NCBI GenBank assembly: GCA_040385645.1
Contig: JAZKGZ010000003.1
Span: forward strand, 162,980 to 226,979
Direction of reading: 5' to 3'
DNA from: JANXSS01 sp040385645
GTDB taxonomy: Bacteria > Pseudomonadota > Gammaproteobacteria > Burkholderiales > Burkholderiaceae_D
DNA length: 64,000 bases
Shown here: in pieces, positions 1 to 8,869 of the stretch
Layout: every line of letters starts with the position of its first letter
Numbering within the stretch: position 1 is the stretch's first letter
Position numbers and translations under genes: made by a program
Notes under the pieces: model-generated
Told to the model about the DNA's origin: nothing
Database searches by the model: none
Seen by the model: the letters and a program-made list of their open reading frames with translations, nothing else

Positions 1-2555
1 CGCGGATTGACTTCCAGCACGAACACGACATCCTGAAGCGTGACTTCGCCAGTAGCATTCGCAATTTCCTGCTGTTGAATGGCGAATTGGACGTTCATCA
101 AACCGACCACCTGCAGCCCTTTAGCCATGGCAGCAGTTTGTCGCTTGATTTCCTCGATGGTCGATTGCGCCAGCGAATATGGCGGCAGCGAGCACGCGGA
201 GTCGCCGGAATGTACACCGGCTTGTTCGATATGCTCCATCACCCCACCGATGAATGTTTCCTCGCCATCGGCAATACAATCGACGTCCACCTCGATCGCA
301 TCGTTGAGGAAGCGGTCGAGTAAAACCGGCGAATCGTGTGAAACCTTGACTGCCTCACGCATGTAGCGCTCTAAGTCGCGTTGCTCATGAACGATTTCCA
401 TCGCCCTGCCTCCCAGCACGTAGGAGGGCCGTACGACCAGCGGATAGCCGATTTCCTGCGCCAGCGACAACGCCTCGGCTTCGGTGCGCGCCGTACGATT
501 CGGCGGCTGACGCAATTTCAATTCGTGCAGCAGCTTTTGGAAACGCTCGCGGTCTTCGGCGGCATCGATCATGTCGGGCGAGGTACCGATGATCGGCACG
601 CCGTTGGCTTCCAGGTCCAGTGCCAGCTTCAGTGGCGTCTGCCCGCCGTATTGCACGATCACGCCGACTGGCTTCTCCTTGTCGACGATTTCCAGTACGT
701 CTTCCAGTGTCACCGGCTCAAAATACAGCCGGTCAGAGGTGTCGTAATCGGTGGATACGGTCTCGGGATTGCAATTGACCATGATGGTTTCATAACCATC
801 TTCGCGCATCGCCAGTGCCGCATGCACGCAGCAGTAATCGAATTCGATACCCTGGCCGATACGATTCGGCCCGCCACCCAGCACCATAATTTTTTTGCGA
901 TCCGTGGGCTGCGCTTCGCACTCCTCCTCGTAAGTCGAATACATGTAAGCGGTATTGGTCGCAAATTCGCCACCGCAGGTGTCGACCCTTTTGTAGACCG
1001 GCCTGACCTGCATTGCACGGCGTTGTTCGCGCACGGCCGTATCCGTCGTCTTGAGTAGCTTAGCCAACCGGCGGTCGGCAAAACCTTTTTGTTTAAGCTT
1101 GCGCAAGGTTGCTTTATCGATCGCCTGCAGCTGCTGTGTCTCCAGCCAGAGTTCGATGTCGACGATTTCCTTGATCTGCGCCAGAAACCACGGATCGATA
1201 TGCGTAAGCTGGTGTACCTCTTCCAATGTAAAACCGTGAGCAAACGCATCGCCAACGTACCAGATGCGCTCCGGCCCTGGCTCGCCGAGTTCTTCTTCGA
1301 TGGTTTCCCGGTCGGTGGTTTTTTCATTCATGCCATCGACGCCCACCTCCAGGCCGCGCAATGCCTTTTGAAACGATTCCTGGAAAGTCCGACCGATGGC
1401 CATGACTTCGCCGACCGATTTCATCTGGGTCGTGAGATGGCTGTCGGCAGTCGGAAATTTCTCGAACGCGAAGCGTGGAATCTTGGTAACCACGTAATCG
1501 ATGGAGGGCTCGAACGAGGCCGGCGTGGCACCGCCGGTAATCTCGTTGCGCAGCTCGTCGAGAGTGAAGCCAACCGCTAGTTTCGCGGCTATTTTTGCGA
1601 TCGGAAAACCGGTTGCTTTCGATGCCAGTGCAGACGACCGGGAAACACGCGGATTCATTTCGATCACGATCATGCGGCCGTCGGCTGGGTTGATCGAAAA
1701 TTGCACGTTCGAACCACCGGTATCGACCCCGATCTCGCGCAGCACCGCCAGCGAGGCGTTGCGCATGATCTGGTATTCCTTGTCGGTAAGGGTTTGTGCC
1801 GGTGCGACCGTGATCGAGTCGCCGGTGTGTACGCCCATCGGGTCGAGGTTTTCGATCGAGCAGACGATGATGCAGTTGTCGGCTTTGTCACGCACGACTT
1901 CCATCTCGAATTCTTTCCAGCCGATCAGCGATTCCTCGATCAACAGCTCCGAAGTCGGTGAAGCTTCCAGGCCGCGCTTGCAGATGGACTCGAATTCTTC
2001 GGCATTGTAGGCAATGCCGCCACCGGAGCCGCCCATGGTGAATGATGGCCGGATAATGCACGGAAAACCTAGGTCTTTCTGCACCGCCCAAGACTCTTCA
2101 AGGGTATGCGCCACGCCGGAGCGGGCCGAACCGAGCCCGATACGGGTCATGGCATCTTTGAACTTGGAACGATCCTCGGCCATGTCGATGGCTTCCGGCG
2201 ACGCACCGATCAGCTCGCAATCGTATTTGCCGAGAACGCCGTGGCGATGCAAGTCCAGGGCGCAATTAAGGGCCGTCTGGCCGCCCATGGTCGGAAGAAT
2301 GGCATCTGGCCGCTCCTTGTCGATGATACGTTCCACCACCTGCCAGGTGATCGGTTCTACATAAGTTACATCGGCCATTTCGGGATCGGTCATGATAGTT
2401 GCCGGGTTGCTATTGACGAGCACCACCCGATACCCCTCTTCCCGCAACGCTTTACACGCTTGCACGCCGGAATAATCGAATTCACAGGCTTGGCCGATGA
2501 CGATGGGGCCGGCACCGATAATTAGAATGCTTTGGATGTCGGTGCGCTTAGGCAT
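1..2555 (-). CDS. carB: Carbamoyl-phosphate synthase large subunit, 3' end beyond window
   Basis: Catalyses carbamoyl phosphate formation from bicarbonate, ATP and ammonia channelled from CarA, feeding pyrimidine and arginine synthesis. Translating the minus strand from ATG at 2555 gives an uninterrupted frame to the window edge, about 851 codons of a protein usually near 1075. It begins MPKRTDIQSILIIGAG and shows the N-terminal ATP-grasp half (NSNPATIMTDPEMAD, PSFTMGGSGGGIAYN, EMNPRVSRSSALASKATGFP), then the oligomerisation region and the start of the second ATP-grasp half (GGGPNRIGQGIEFDY, VQYGGQTPLKLA). The C-terminal allosteric domain lies outside. The start overlaps the carA stop by 8 nt, so the two are translationally coupled. 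Identity is certain; only the end is missing. Confidence 0.97.
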   Translation of the reverse strand, partial: MPKRTDIQSILIIGAGPIVIGQACEFDYSGVQACKALREEGYRVVLVNSNPATIMTDPEMADVTYVEPITWQVVERIIDKERPDAILPTMGGQTALNCALDLHRHGVLGKYDCELIGASPEAIDMAEDRSKFKDAMTRIGLGSARSGVAHTLEESWAVQKDLGFPCIIRPSFTMGGSGGGIAYNAEEFESICKRGLEASPTSELLIEESLIGWKEFEMEVVRDKADNCIIVCSIENLDPMGVHTGDSITVAPAQTLTDKEYQIMRNASLAVLREIGVDTGGSNVQFSINPADGRMIVIEMNPRVSRSSALASKATGFPIAKIAAKLAVGFTLDELRNEITGGATPASFEPSIDYVVTKIPRFAFEKFPTADSHLTTQMKSVGEVMAIGRTFQESFQKALRGLEVGVDGMNEKTTDRETIEEELGEPGPERIWYVGDAFAHGFTLEEVHQLTHIDPWFLAQIKEIVDIELWLETQQLQAIDKATLRKLKQKGFADRRLAKLLKTTDTAVREQRRAMQVRPVYKRVDTCGGEFATNTAYMYSTYEEECEAQPTDRKKIMVLGGGPNRIGQGIEFDYCCVHAALAMREDGYETIMVNCNPETVSTDYDTSDRLYFEPVTLEDVLEIVDKEKPVGVIVQYGGQTPLKLALDLEANGVPIIGTSPDMIDAAEDRERFQKLLHELKLRQPPNRTARTEAEALSLAQEIGYPLVVRPSYVLGGRAMEIVHEQRDLERYMREAVKVSHDSPVLLDRFLNDAIEVDVDCIADGEETFIGGVMEHIEQAGVHSGDSACSLPPYSLAQSTIEEIKRQTAAMAKGLQVVGLMNVQFAIQQQEIANATGEVTLQDVVFVLEVNP

Positions 2556-3702
2556 TTTTGTAATTCTCCATCAGTGCCACGAAACGATCGAACAACGGGG
2601 CGATATCTTGCGGGCCGGGAGATGCTTCGGGGTGGCCCTGGAAACAAAAAGCGGGACGGTCGGTTCGGGCGAATCCCTGCAGCGAACCGTCGAATAACGA
2701 AACATGGGTGACCTTGCAATTCGACGGCAACGTTTCGGCATCGACCGCGAATCCATGATTTTGCGAAGTAATTAGCACTTGCCGGCTTTCCAGGTCTTGT
2801 ACAGGGTGATTGGCACCGTGATGACCGAACTTCATTTTCGAGGTCGTGGCACCGCAAGCCAGTGCCATGATTTGATGGCCCAGGCAAATACCGAAAGTTG
2901 GAATACCGCGCTCGATCAACGTACGGGTGGCAGCGATGGCGTAATCGCACGGCTCGGGGTCGCCCGGACCGTTCGAAAGAAAAATACCGTCCGGCTCAAG
3001 AGCTAGAGCTTGTTCTGCAGTCGCTTGCGCCGGCAATACCGTGATGCGGCAACCGCTCTGCGCCAACATGCGCAAAATATTAAATTTCACACCGTAATCG
3101 AATGCCACGACATGAAAACGTGGCGCAGTTTGTTGCCCATGCCCTTGTCCGAGACGCCATTCGGTTTCGGTCCATTCATAGGTTTCTTTTGTGGAAACCA
3201 CTTTTGCCAAGTCCATACCTACCAGCCCGGGAAAAGCCAGGGCAAGCGATAATGCCTCTTTTGCATCGGCTTTGATGCCTGCGACGATCGCCCCGGATTG
3301 CGCGCCTGTGTCTCGCAGTAAGCGGGTCAGCTTGCGGGTGTCGATGCCGGCGATGGCGACGATATTCTCCGCTTTGAGATACTCGCTCAGATTCTGGGTA
3401 GAACGGAAATTCGAGGTGGCGATCGGCAGATCTCGCACGATCAGACCGGCAACATGAATTCGATCCGCTTCGACATCTTCGGCGTTGACACCGGTGTTGC
3501 CGATGTGCGGATAGGTCAGCGTCACGATCTGGCGACTGTAACTGGGATCTGTCAGGATTTCCTGATAGCCGGTCATGGCGGTATTGAATACCACTTCACC
3601 GGTTGTCTGGCCCTGCGCACCGATGGACACACCTTCGAAAATCGACCCGTCTGCCAGCGCTAGAATGGCCGGAACGACCGGACCAGAAAAAAATGGCTGC
3701 AA
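2548..3702 (-). CDS. carA: Carbamoyl-phosphate synthase small (glutaminase) subunit
   Basis: Hydrolyses glutamine and passes ammonia to CarB. The N-terminal domain (ALADGSIFEGVSIGAQG) is followed by a class I glutamine amidotransferase domain with the nucleophile elbow FGICLGHQIMALACG (Cys) and the His-Glu pair in FCFQGHPEASPGP. Length (about 384 aa) is normal for the family. No ATG precedes the conserved start. Two in-frame TTG codons exist, at 3708 and 3702. The AGGAG at 3713-3709 directly abuts the first and is 6 nt from the second, so I chose 3702. It is first of the two-gene carAB operon. The roughly 220-nt gap upstream must hold the promoter, but I recognise no element there. Confidence 0.95.
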   Translation of the reverse strand: MQPFFSGPVVPAILALADGSIFEGVSIGAQGQTTGEVVFNTAMTGYQEILTDPSYSRQIVTLTYPHIGNTGVNAEDVEADRIHVAGLIVRDLPIATSNFRSTQNLSEYLKAENIVAIAGIDTRKLTRLLRDTGAQSGAIVAGIKADAKEALSLALAFPGLVGMDLAKVVSTKETYEWTETEWRLGQGHGQQTAPRFHVVAFDYGVKFNILRMLAQSGCRITVLPAQATAEQALALEPDGIFLSNGPGDPEPCDYAIAATRTLIERGIPTFGICLGHQIMALACGATTSKMKFGHHGANHPVQDLESRQVLITSQNHGFAVDAETLPSNCKVTHVSLFDGSLQGFARTDRPAFCFQGHPEASPGPQDIAPLFDRFVALMENYKNA

Positions 3703-3928
3703 GGGCAACTCCTGAAATAGTTACCGTCGTCGCATCGCGCCGTCACGACCGCAGCACTCGTCCGAGGACGGCAATAACACTATGCCGACAGGAACGATAC
3801 GGATCGATTTCAGACTGTAGGAGGGGTATGCGCTACGACGGTTTTTGGATTAGTTAAACCGGATGATTATAGCGCGATAAGGCCTTTCCAGGCAAACGGC
3901 GGCGCGCGCACTTAAATGTGCGATTGAA

Positions 3929-4336
3929 CTAGAAAACCAACGCTGCAATGCCAGCTTTGGCAATTTGCACATCCTCACTCGATTTCACGCCTGATACGCC
4001 GACTGCACCGACGCACTGACCTTCGACCATGACCGGCACGCCCCCTTCGAGCATGCCTTCCAATGTCGGTGCGGACAAAAATGCGAACCGACCGTTGTTG
4101 ATCATATCTTCGAAAATCTTGGTATCGCGTCTGCCAAGTGCGGCGCTCGCGGCCTTGGCAGGCGACATCGTCGCCGACATCGGTGGCGCGCCGTCGAGTC
4201 GATGCATCAACAACAGGTGCCCACCATCGTCGACGATGGAGATCGTAACTGCCCAGCCGTTAATCTGCGCTTCGTTCTCAGCCGCTACAGCGATTTTTTT
4301 CGCATCGTCTAGTGTCAACATGTGTTTTAGTTTCAA
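3929..4336 (-). CDS. GlcG/HbpS family (DUF336) protein
   Basis: A small protein of about 135 aa of the heme-degrading/heme-binding HbpS-GlcG family. Diagnostic stretches are LTLDDAKKIAVAAENEA, VTISIVDDGGHLLLMHRLDG, the SPAKAASAA helix and GGVPVMVEGQCVGAVGVSG. Members bind heme or act as accessory proteins of uncertain role; no substrate can be read from the sequence. The start chosen is a TTG at 4336 with GGAGG 4 nt upstream; an ATG five codons later is the alternative, and the longer frame has no ribosome site. There is no signal peptide. It lies about 60 nt downstream of a response regulator on the same strand, so co-transcription is possible. Confidence 0.85.
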   Translation of the reverse strand: MKLKHMLTLDDAKKIAVAAENEAQINGWAVTISIVDDGGHLLLMHRLDGAPPMSATMSPAKAASAALGRRDTKIFEDMINNGRFAFLSAPTLEGMLEGGVPVMVEGQCVGAVGVSGVKSSEDVQIAKAGIAALVF

Positions 4337-4396
4337 GGTGCCTCCAAATTTGACCCGAGATTGTACGATACCTAAAGGTATCGATGACATAGATAG

Positions 4397-5380
4397 TCAA
4401 GAGGAAAGAGTTTTTTCTTCTTCAGCACCGACGATGCCGCTGTAGGCAAGGGAATGTCCCAGCGCAGCGCGGCGCGTGGCAATGTCACACAGTCGGTCTG
4501 CTGCGATGGTGGGGTCTATCGCATGCCAATCGGGTAGTTCGGTCATTAGCGCCAGGCCGCCACAAGCCACGAAAATCATTTGCCCAGTATCGACGGGAAG
4601 TTCGGTGCCGATCGTGCGGCAAATTCGCATGGCGAACCCGCGTATGCCGGTAGCCGGCACGCTCGAAGTGACCAGCATGAATTCACTGGCACCAGTCTGC
4701 GCTACGCCGTCAGTCTGGCGGACGCTCCAACCCAGGCGCTGGCCTATTGCGTCGAGCACACCCTCGGAGGGTGTCGCCCGATAAGCGGTCAGCGCACGAT
4801 GCTGCAGACCTATGCGGATAACCAGCACCATGAGCTTATCCGCATGTTCTCTACCGGCATCCGCCATCGACCGGACTTGCGTGCGCAATGTTTCCGGTTG
4901 TTGCAATTGCATGCGATTGTCACCATAGACAGACTTTATCCATGCTTGAAAACCCAGATCGAAGGCTACATGCATCGCCTCCAGGCCGACCAAGATTTCC
5001 ATGCGACCCAGCAGCTCGGAGGTCGTAATGCCTTTACTCACCAAATCTGTCGCACCGGCGGCAAGCGCCCGGCTATGTTCATCGTGCTCTTGCGCACCTG
5101 TGATGATTACCACCGGAATCATGCGAATACGCGCGATTTTCGATTCCCGAATGCGCTTAAGCAACCCGTAGCCATCCAGGCGCGGCATCGTCAAATCGGT
5201 CATGACGATGCGGATGTTGGGATCGATCAGTAAAGTTTCCCAAGCTTCGATACCGTCGGTAGCTTCGCGCGCATCGAAACTGCTTTCTAGATGCTTGATC
5301 AGCGTGGCGCGCACGATTTTTGAATCATCGACGATCAGAACCCGCGGCTTATGTGATACAGCATTTGTTGCAACGGACAT
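4397..5380 (-). CDS. Response regulator: receiver domain plus degenerate GGDEF-like domain
   Basis: The N-terminal CheY-like receiver has the acidic pair in VLIVDDSK, the phosphoacceptor Asp in IVMTDLTMPRLDGYG, Thr in VVIITGAQ and Lys in DLVSKG. The C-terminal half (about 160 aa) has GGDEF-like spacing, but the signature reads TGASEF instead of GG(D/E)EF, so diguanylate cyclase activity is unlikely and the domain is probably a binding or output module. No helix-turn-helix is visible. The ATG at 5380 follows a GGAA 6 nt upstream; a TTG at 5413 would add 11 residues. It is divergent from the NlpC/P60 gene, with roughly 110 nt of shared promoter space. No cognate kinase is adjacent. Confidence 0.85.
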   Translation of the reverse strand: MSVATNAVSHKPRVLIVDDSKIVRATLIKHLESSFDAREATDGIEAWETLLIDPNIRIVMTDLTMPRLDGYGLLKRIRESKIARIRMIPVVIITGAQEHDEHSRALAAGATDLVSKGITTSELLGRMEILVGLEAMHVAFDLGFQAWIKSVYGDNRMQLQQPETLRTQVRSMADAGREHADKLMVLVIRIGLQHRALTAYRATPSEGVLDAIGQRLGWSVRQTDGVAQTGASEFMLVTSSVPATGIRGFAMRICRTIGTELPVDTGQMIFVACGGLALMTELPDWHAIDPTIAADRLCDIATRRAALGHSLAYSGIVGAEEEKTLSS

Positions 5381-5492
5381 GGCAGGTTCCGACAAATTTT
5401 CTGTGGTGTCCAAAGCATACCTGCAAGCAAGTAATTTTGACAGTCGTATGCGATTGGCTTACATTGATCATGTTTACTTGACGGAAGACAAC

Positions 5493-6041
5493 ATGTTGAT
5501 TAATAAACAAATGTTCAAACCGCCTCGCTCTGCCCTGCGTTTTGCTGTACTCGGGCTTGCGATGATGGCAACGGTTCCAGCCCGCAGTGGCGAAACTGTT
5601 CCTCAGCAGTCTTATCCAGAATGGCCGTTGACTACCTTACAAAATTTCACGAACCGCGCTTCGGAACTGGCGATGCATGCGATGGGAATGCTGGGAATCG
5701 ATTACAAGTTTGGCGGCAATACGCCCGAACAGGGTCTGGACTGCAGCGGGCTGGTTCGGCATGTATTCAAGGAGGTCTGGGGTACACATCTGCCACGTAC
5801 TTCCGAAGAAATCAGCCATGTCGGGCGGCGTATCGACAACCATGACATGCAGCCCGGCGATCTGGTGTTTTACAACACGCTAAAACGCGGGTTTTCCCAT
5901 GTGGGCATTTATCTAGGCGACAATAAATTCATTCACTCGCCGTCCACCGGTGGCAAAGTGCGCATCGAGAGCATGGATATCGGTTACTGGAAAACACGTT
6001 TCAATGGCGCGCGACGCATCGATCAGCCAGAATTTCGTTAA
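5493..6041 (+). CDS. NlpC/P60 family peptidoglycan hydrolase, exported
   Basis: A 182-aa protein with a basic start and a hydrophobic segment ending near Ala-Arg-Ser (residues 1-30), consistent with a signal peptide. The NlpC/P60 domain follows: Cys nucleophile in GLDCSGLVRHVF, His in FSHVGIYLGDNKFIHSP, and the usual QPGDLVFY strand between. Members cut D-gamma-glutamyl-meso-diaminopimelate or similar stem-peptide bonds in the periplasm. The start at 5493 has GGAAG 5 nt upstream and places the signal peptide at the N-terminus; the frame is open much further upstream but without a plausible start. Monocistronic; the downstream neighbour phoR converges on it. Confidence 0.9.
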   Translation: MLINKQMFKPPRSALRFAVLGLAMMATVPARSGETVPQQSYPEWPLTTLQNFTNRASELAMHAMGMLGIDYKFGGNTPEQGLDCSGLVRHVFKEVWGTHLPRTSEEISHVGRRIDNHDMQPGDLVFYNTLKRGFSHVGIYLGDNKFIHSPSTGGKVRIESMDIGYWKTRFNGARRIDQPEFR

Positions 6042-6099
6042 GACGGCAATTCCGAGATAAGCCTATGATTTATGCACAGGTTGTTGTTCCTGAAATCGC

Positions 6100-7416
6100 T
6101 CATGCAGCAACTCCGGCGAGAACCGGCTCGACCAGCGCCGACATTGGAAAGCGTACGATGAAGGTGCTTCCCTCGCCCGGTTGGGAATCGATCGCCAGGA
6201 TTGCGTCGTGGCGCAGCAACACATGCTTTACGATCGCCAGTCCTAGTCCGGTACCTTGAGTTTCGCGGGAGCGACTCTTATCCACCCGATAAAAGCGCTC
6301 CGTCAAGCGGTTCAGATGCTCCGCACGGATACCGATACCGGTATCGCGCACCGCAAATTGAGGACCGCCCCTGCCCATTTGCCATACGAGCGTAATACTG
6401 CCGTTTTCGGGCGTGTACCTCACCGCATTCGATACCAGGTTGCCGAATGCACTGAGAAGCTCGTCAGTACCGCCACGAATGTTCGGACCCTCGTTAACCA
6501 GCGTCAGCGTATGCTTCCCGGCGGACAATGCCCGGCCCTCGCGCAAAATCTGGTCGAGCAGTGTCGGCATATCGATCGGTTCCATCCGCAGTGGATAGTC
6601 GATCGATTCGAGCCGAGTTAGTACCAGCATGTCTTCAACCAGATTTTGCATGCGCTGCCCTTGTTCGCTCATCATCTTCAAATGCGCGGCCCGGGTTGTA
6701 GGGTCCAGATCGGATTGATTCGACGCGATTTCGAGAAAACCATTGATCACCGTCAAAGGTGTGCGTAGCTCGTGGGAAGCGTTGGCAATAAAATCTCGGC
6801 GCATCATCTCGATACGTTCGGTTTCCGTGGCGTCGTGCGTGACCAGGATCTGACGCCGGTTCTCGAACGGAATGATTTGAACGATTAATTTACGCTCGCG
6901 CAGCGAGAGCGTCAGTGGCTGCTCGTATCTGCCGAGGATGATGTAATCCATGAAATCGGGATTGCGGATGAGGTTGGTAACCCGCATGCCGGTGTCACGC
7001 CCGTCTTTTAAACCGAGGTGGCGTTCGGCCGCTGGGTTACACCACTCCATGAACAGCACGTCGTCCATGATCACCACGCCGTCGGGCAGCAGACTCATCG
7101 CTTGCCGAAAGCGCGCTAGCCATTCACTCAACTCAGCACGGTTTTTTTCATCATGCCGGCGCAGACGGTAGAGGCGGGAAAATATGTCGGTCCAGGCACC
7201 CCAGCCGTCCGGCAATCGAATGTTGCCTGGATTGTCGAGCCAGCCGGCCAATAGATACAAGTAATTTAACTGCACCACTACCGCAGCGGTCATGGCGAGC
7301 AGTGCTGCGACTAGCCCGACCGTCGTGCCAAAGAAATAGCTGAGCCCGGCGCAGGCCAGGAGTACTGCCAGCAACCGCAGTACGACCGGCACCCAGAACA
7401 GCAGTCGCGGATTCAC
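6100..7416 (-). CDS. phoR: Phosphate regulon sensor histidine kinase PhoR
   Basis: Membrane kinase that phosphorylates PhoB when phosphate is scarce. Two hydrophobic segments near the N-terminus (about residues 8-55) are followed by a PAS domain (LLPDGVVIMDDVLFMEWCNP), a HisKA dimerisation domain with the phosphoacceptor His in FIANASHELRTPLTVINGF, and a HATPase domain with N box (NLVSNAVRYTPENG), DTGIGI and GTGLGLAIVKH. Length 438 aa is typical. It starts with GTG, 7 nt after the phoB stop, and is last in the pstSCAB-phoUBR series. Confidence 0.96.
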   Translation of the reverse strand: MNPRLLFWVPVVLRLLAVLLACAGLSYFFGTTVGLVAALLAMTAAVVVQLNYLYLLAGWLDNPGNIRLPDGWGAWTDIFSRLYRLRRHDEKNRAELSEWLARFRQAMSLLPDGVVIMDDVLFMEWCNPAAERHLGLKDGRDTGMRVTNLIRNPDFMDYIILGRYEQPLTLSLRERKLIVQIIPFENRRQILVTHDATETERIEMMRRDFIANASHELRTPLTVINGFLEIASNQSDLDPTTRAAHLKMMSEQGQRMQNLVEDMLVLTRLESIDYPLRMEPIDMPTLLDQILREGRALSAGKHTLTLVNEGPNIRGGTDELLSAFGNLVSNAVRYTPENGSITLVWQMGRGGPQFAVRDTGIGIRAEHLNRLTERFYRVDKSRSRETQGTGLGLAIVKHVLLRHDAILAIDSQPGEGSTFIVRFPMSALVEPVLAGVAA

Positions 7417-7423
7417 GTCTTGC

Positions 7424-8113
7424 CTATTTTTCGGACAGCATGTAGCCGACGCTACGTACGGTCTTGATCAAATGCTCGGCTTCCTTCAATGCCTTACGCA
7501 AACGCAGTACATGTACATCGACCGTACGCTCCTCGATGACGACATGGTCGCCCCAAACTTTGTCGAGTAACTGACTTCGAGAAAATACCCGATCTGGATG
7601 CGCCAGAAAAAATTTCAGGAGCTTGAATTCAGCATGGCCGATATCGATTTTTTTCTGATCGAGGCTGACGCTGCAACTGACCGGATCAAGCTGAACGCTG
7701 CCTACCGTCATCAGGCTTTGCGAATGCTCGGGCATCTTCCGCCGTAATAATGCATTAACCCGGGCTTTCAACTCACGCGGCGAAAACGGCTTGGTGATGT
7801 AGTCGTCGGCACCGTGGTCCAGGCCGGCGATCTTATCTTCTTCCATACTTTTGGCGGTCAACATGATGATCGGCAAGTCGTTGAATTGACGATCGCCGCG
7901 AATCCGTGAGAGCAGACGCAATCCAGTTTGATCCGGCAGCATCCAGTCCAAAAGAATCATTTGCGGCATGCGCCGATGAATGAAATCCCAGGCATCGTTG
8001 GCATTGTGTACCGCGATCGGTAACCATCCGCCGTCGCGCAGCGTAAAACTGACTAATTCGACGATCGACGGCTCGTCTTCGACAATAAGAATGGTGGTCT
8101 TGTCTGCAGCCAT
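7424..8113 (-). CDS. phoB: Phosphate regulon response regulator PhoB
   Basis: OmpR-family transcription factor (229 aa) that binds Pho boxes when phosphorylated by PhoR. The receiver domain has the acidic pair in ILIVEDEPSIVEL, the phosphoacceptor Asp in MILLDWMLPDQTG and Lys in YITKPFSPREL. The C-terminal winged helix shows FKLLKFFLAHPDRVFSRSQL and RTVDVHVLRLRKAL. It sits 3 nt after phoU and 7 nt before phoR, so all three are translated from one message. The Pho boxes between pstS and ppk are its expected targets. Confidence 0.97.
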   Translation of the reverse strand: MAADKTTILIVEDEPSIVELVSFTLRDGGWLPIAVHNANDAWDFIHRRMPQMILLDWMLPDQTGLRLLSRIRGDRQFNDLPIIMLTAKSMEEDKIAGLDHGADDYITKPFSPRELKARVNALLRRKMPEHSQSLMTVGSVQLDPVSCSVSLDQKKIDIGHAEFKLLKFFLAHPDRVFSRSQLLDKVWGDHVVIEERTVDVHVLRLRKALKEAEHLIKTVRSVGYMLSEK

Positions 8114-8116
8114 TGG

Positions 8117-8821
8117 TCAGGCAGGATTGTCGAGTTGGGTGGCCGCGTAATCGGTGTGGCGGATATCCTTGCCCTCCACAACGAAGATCACATATTCGGC
8201 GATGTTTTTTGCATGGTCGCCGATGCGTTCGATCGCTTTGGCTACCCACAGTGTATCGAGCGCTGCGGAAATCGTGCGCGGATCTTCCATCATGAACGTA
8301 ATGAGGTTGCGCATGATCGAACGGAATTCATGATCGATCAGCCGGTCTTGCGCGATCAGCCGCGTGGCATGCTTTTCATCCAGCCGTGCGAAGGCATCGA
8401 GTGCATCGTGCAGCATGTCGCCTGCACTGCCGGCAATCACCCGCACCGTTTCATAATGATTGATCGTTCCGGCACCGCGTTCCTGAATGCTTTTAGCAGC
8501 GCGCGCTATCTTGGTCGCTTCGTCGCCGATACGTTCGAGGTCGGTGATGACCTTGACCGTTGCCATGACGGTACGCAAATCGTTGGCAGTGGGTTGGCGC
8601 CGCACAATCAAATGGCTGCAGGTATCGTCGAGCGAAACTTCCAGTTTGTTGACGGCCTCGTCGCCTTTGATAACCTGCTCGGCACAGGCGATATCGCCGG
8701 TACGAAAGCAGGTGATAGCGTCGTGAAACTGACTTTCCACCAGACCGCCCATCAGCAGCACCTTCGAGCGGATTGCTTCGAGATCGAGATCGTACTGTTT
8801 GGATGAATGCACGCCAGGCAT
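8117..8821 (-). CDS. phoU: Phosphate-specific transport system accessory protein PhoU
   Basis: Cytosolic negative regulator that connects the Pst transporter to PhoR and keeps the Pho regulon off in high phosphate. The 234-aa protein is all-helical with the two repeated PhoU motifs: DLERIGDEATKIARAAK in the first three-helix bundle and AIERIGDHAKNIAEYVIF in the second, both carrying the conserved E/D residues that bind metal in the family. It lies between pstB and phoB in the usual order, 48 nt after pstB. Confidence 0.97.
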   Translation of the reverse strand: MPGVHSSKQYDLDLEAIRSKVLLMGGLVESQFHDAITCFRTGDIACAEQVIKGDEAVNKLEVSLDDTCSHLIVRRQPTANDLRTVMATVKVITDLERIGDEATKIARAAKSIQERGAGTINHYETVRVIAGSAGDMLHDALDAFARLDEKHATRLIAQDRLIDHEFRSIMRNLITFMMEDPRTISAALDTLWVAKAIERIGDHAKNIAEYVIFVVEGKDIRHTDYAATQLDNPA

Positions 8822-8869
8822 GTAAAACTCCTAAATTAGATTAAACAGTTACGGTCTTGCAGAGGGCGG

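Noticed and set aside
381..1058. 225-aa open frame on the plus strand opposite carB
   Set aside because: It lies antisense to clearly conserved carB sequence and its translation is Gln/His/Arg-rich without any motif; it is a shadow of carB codon usage.
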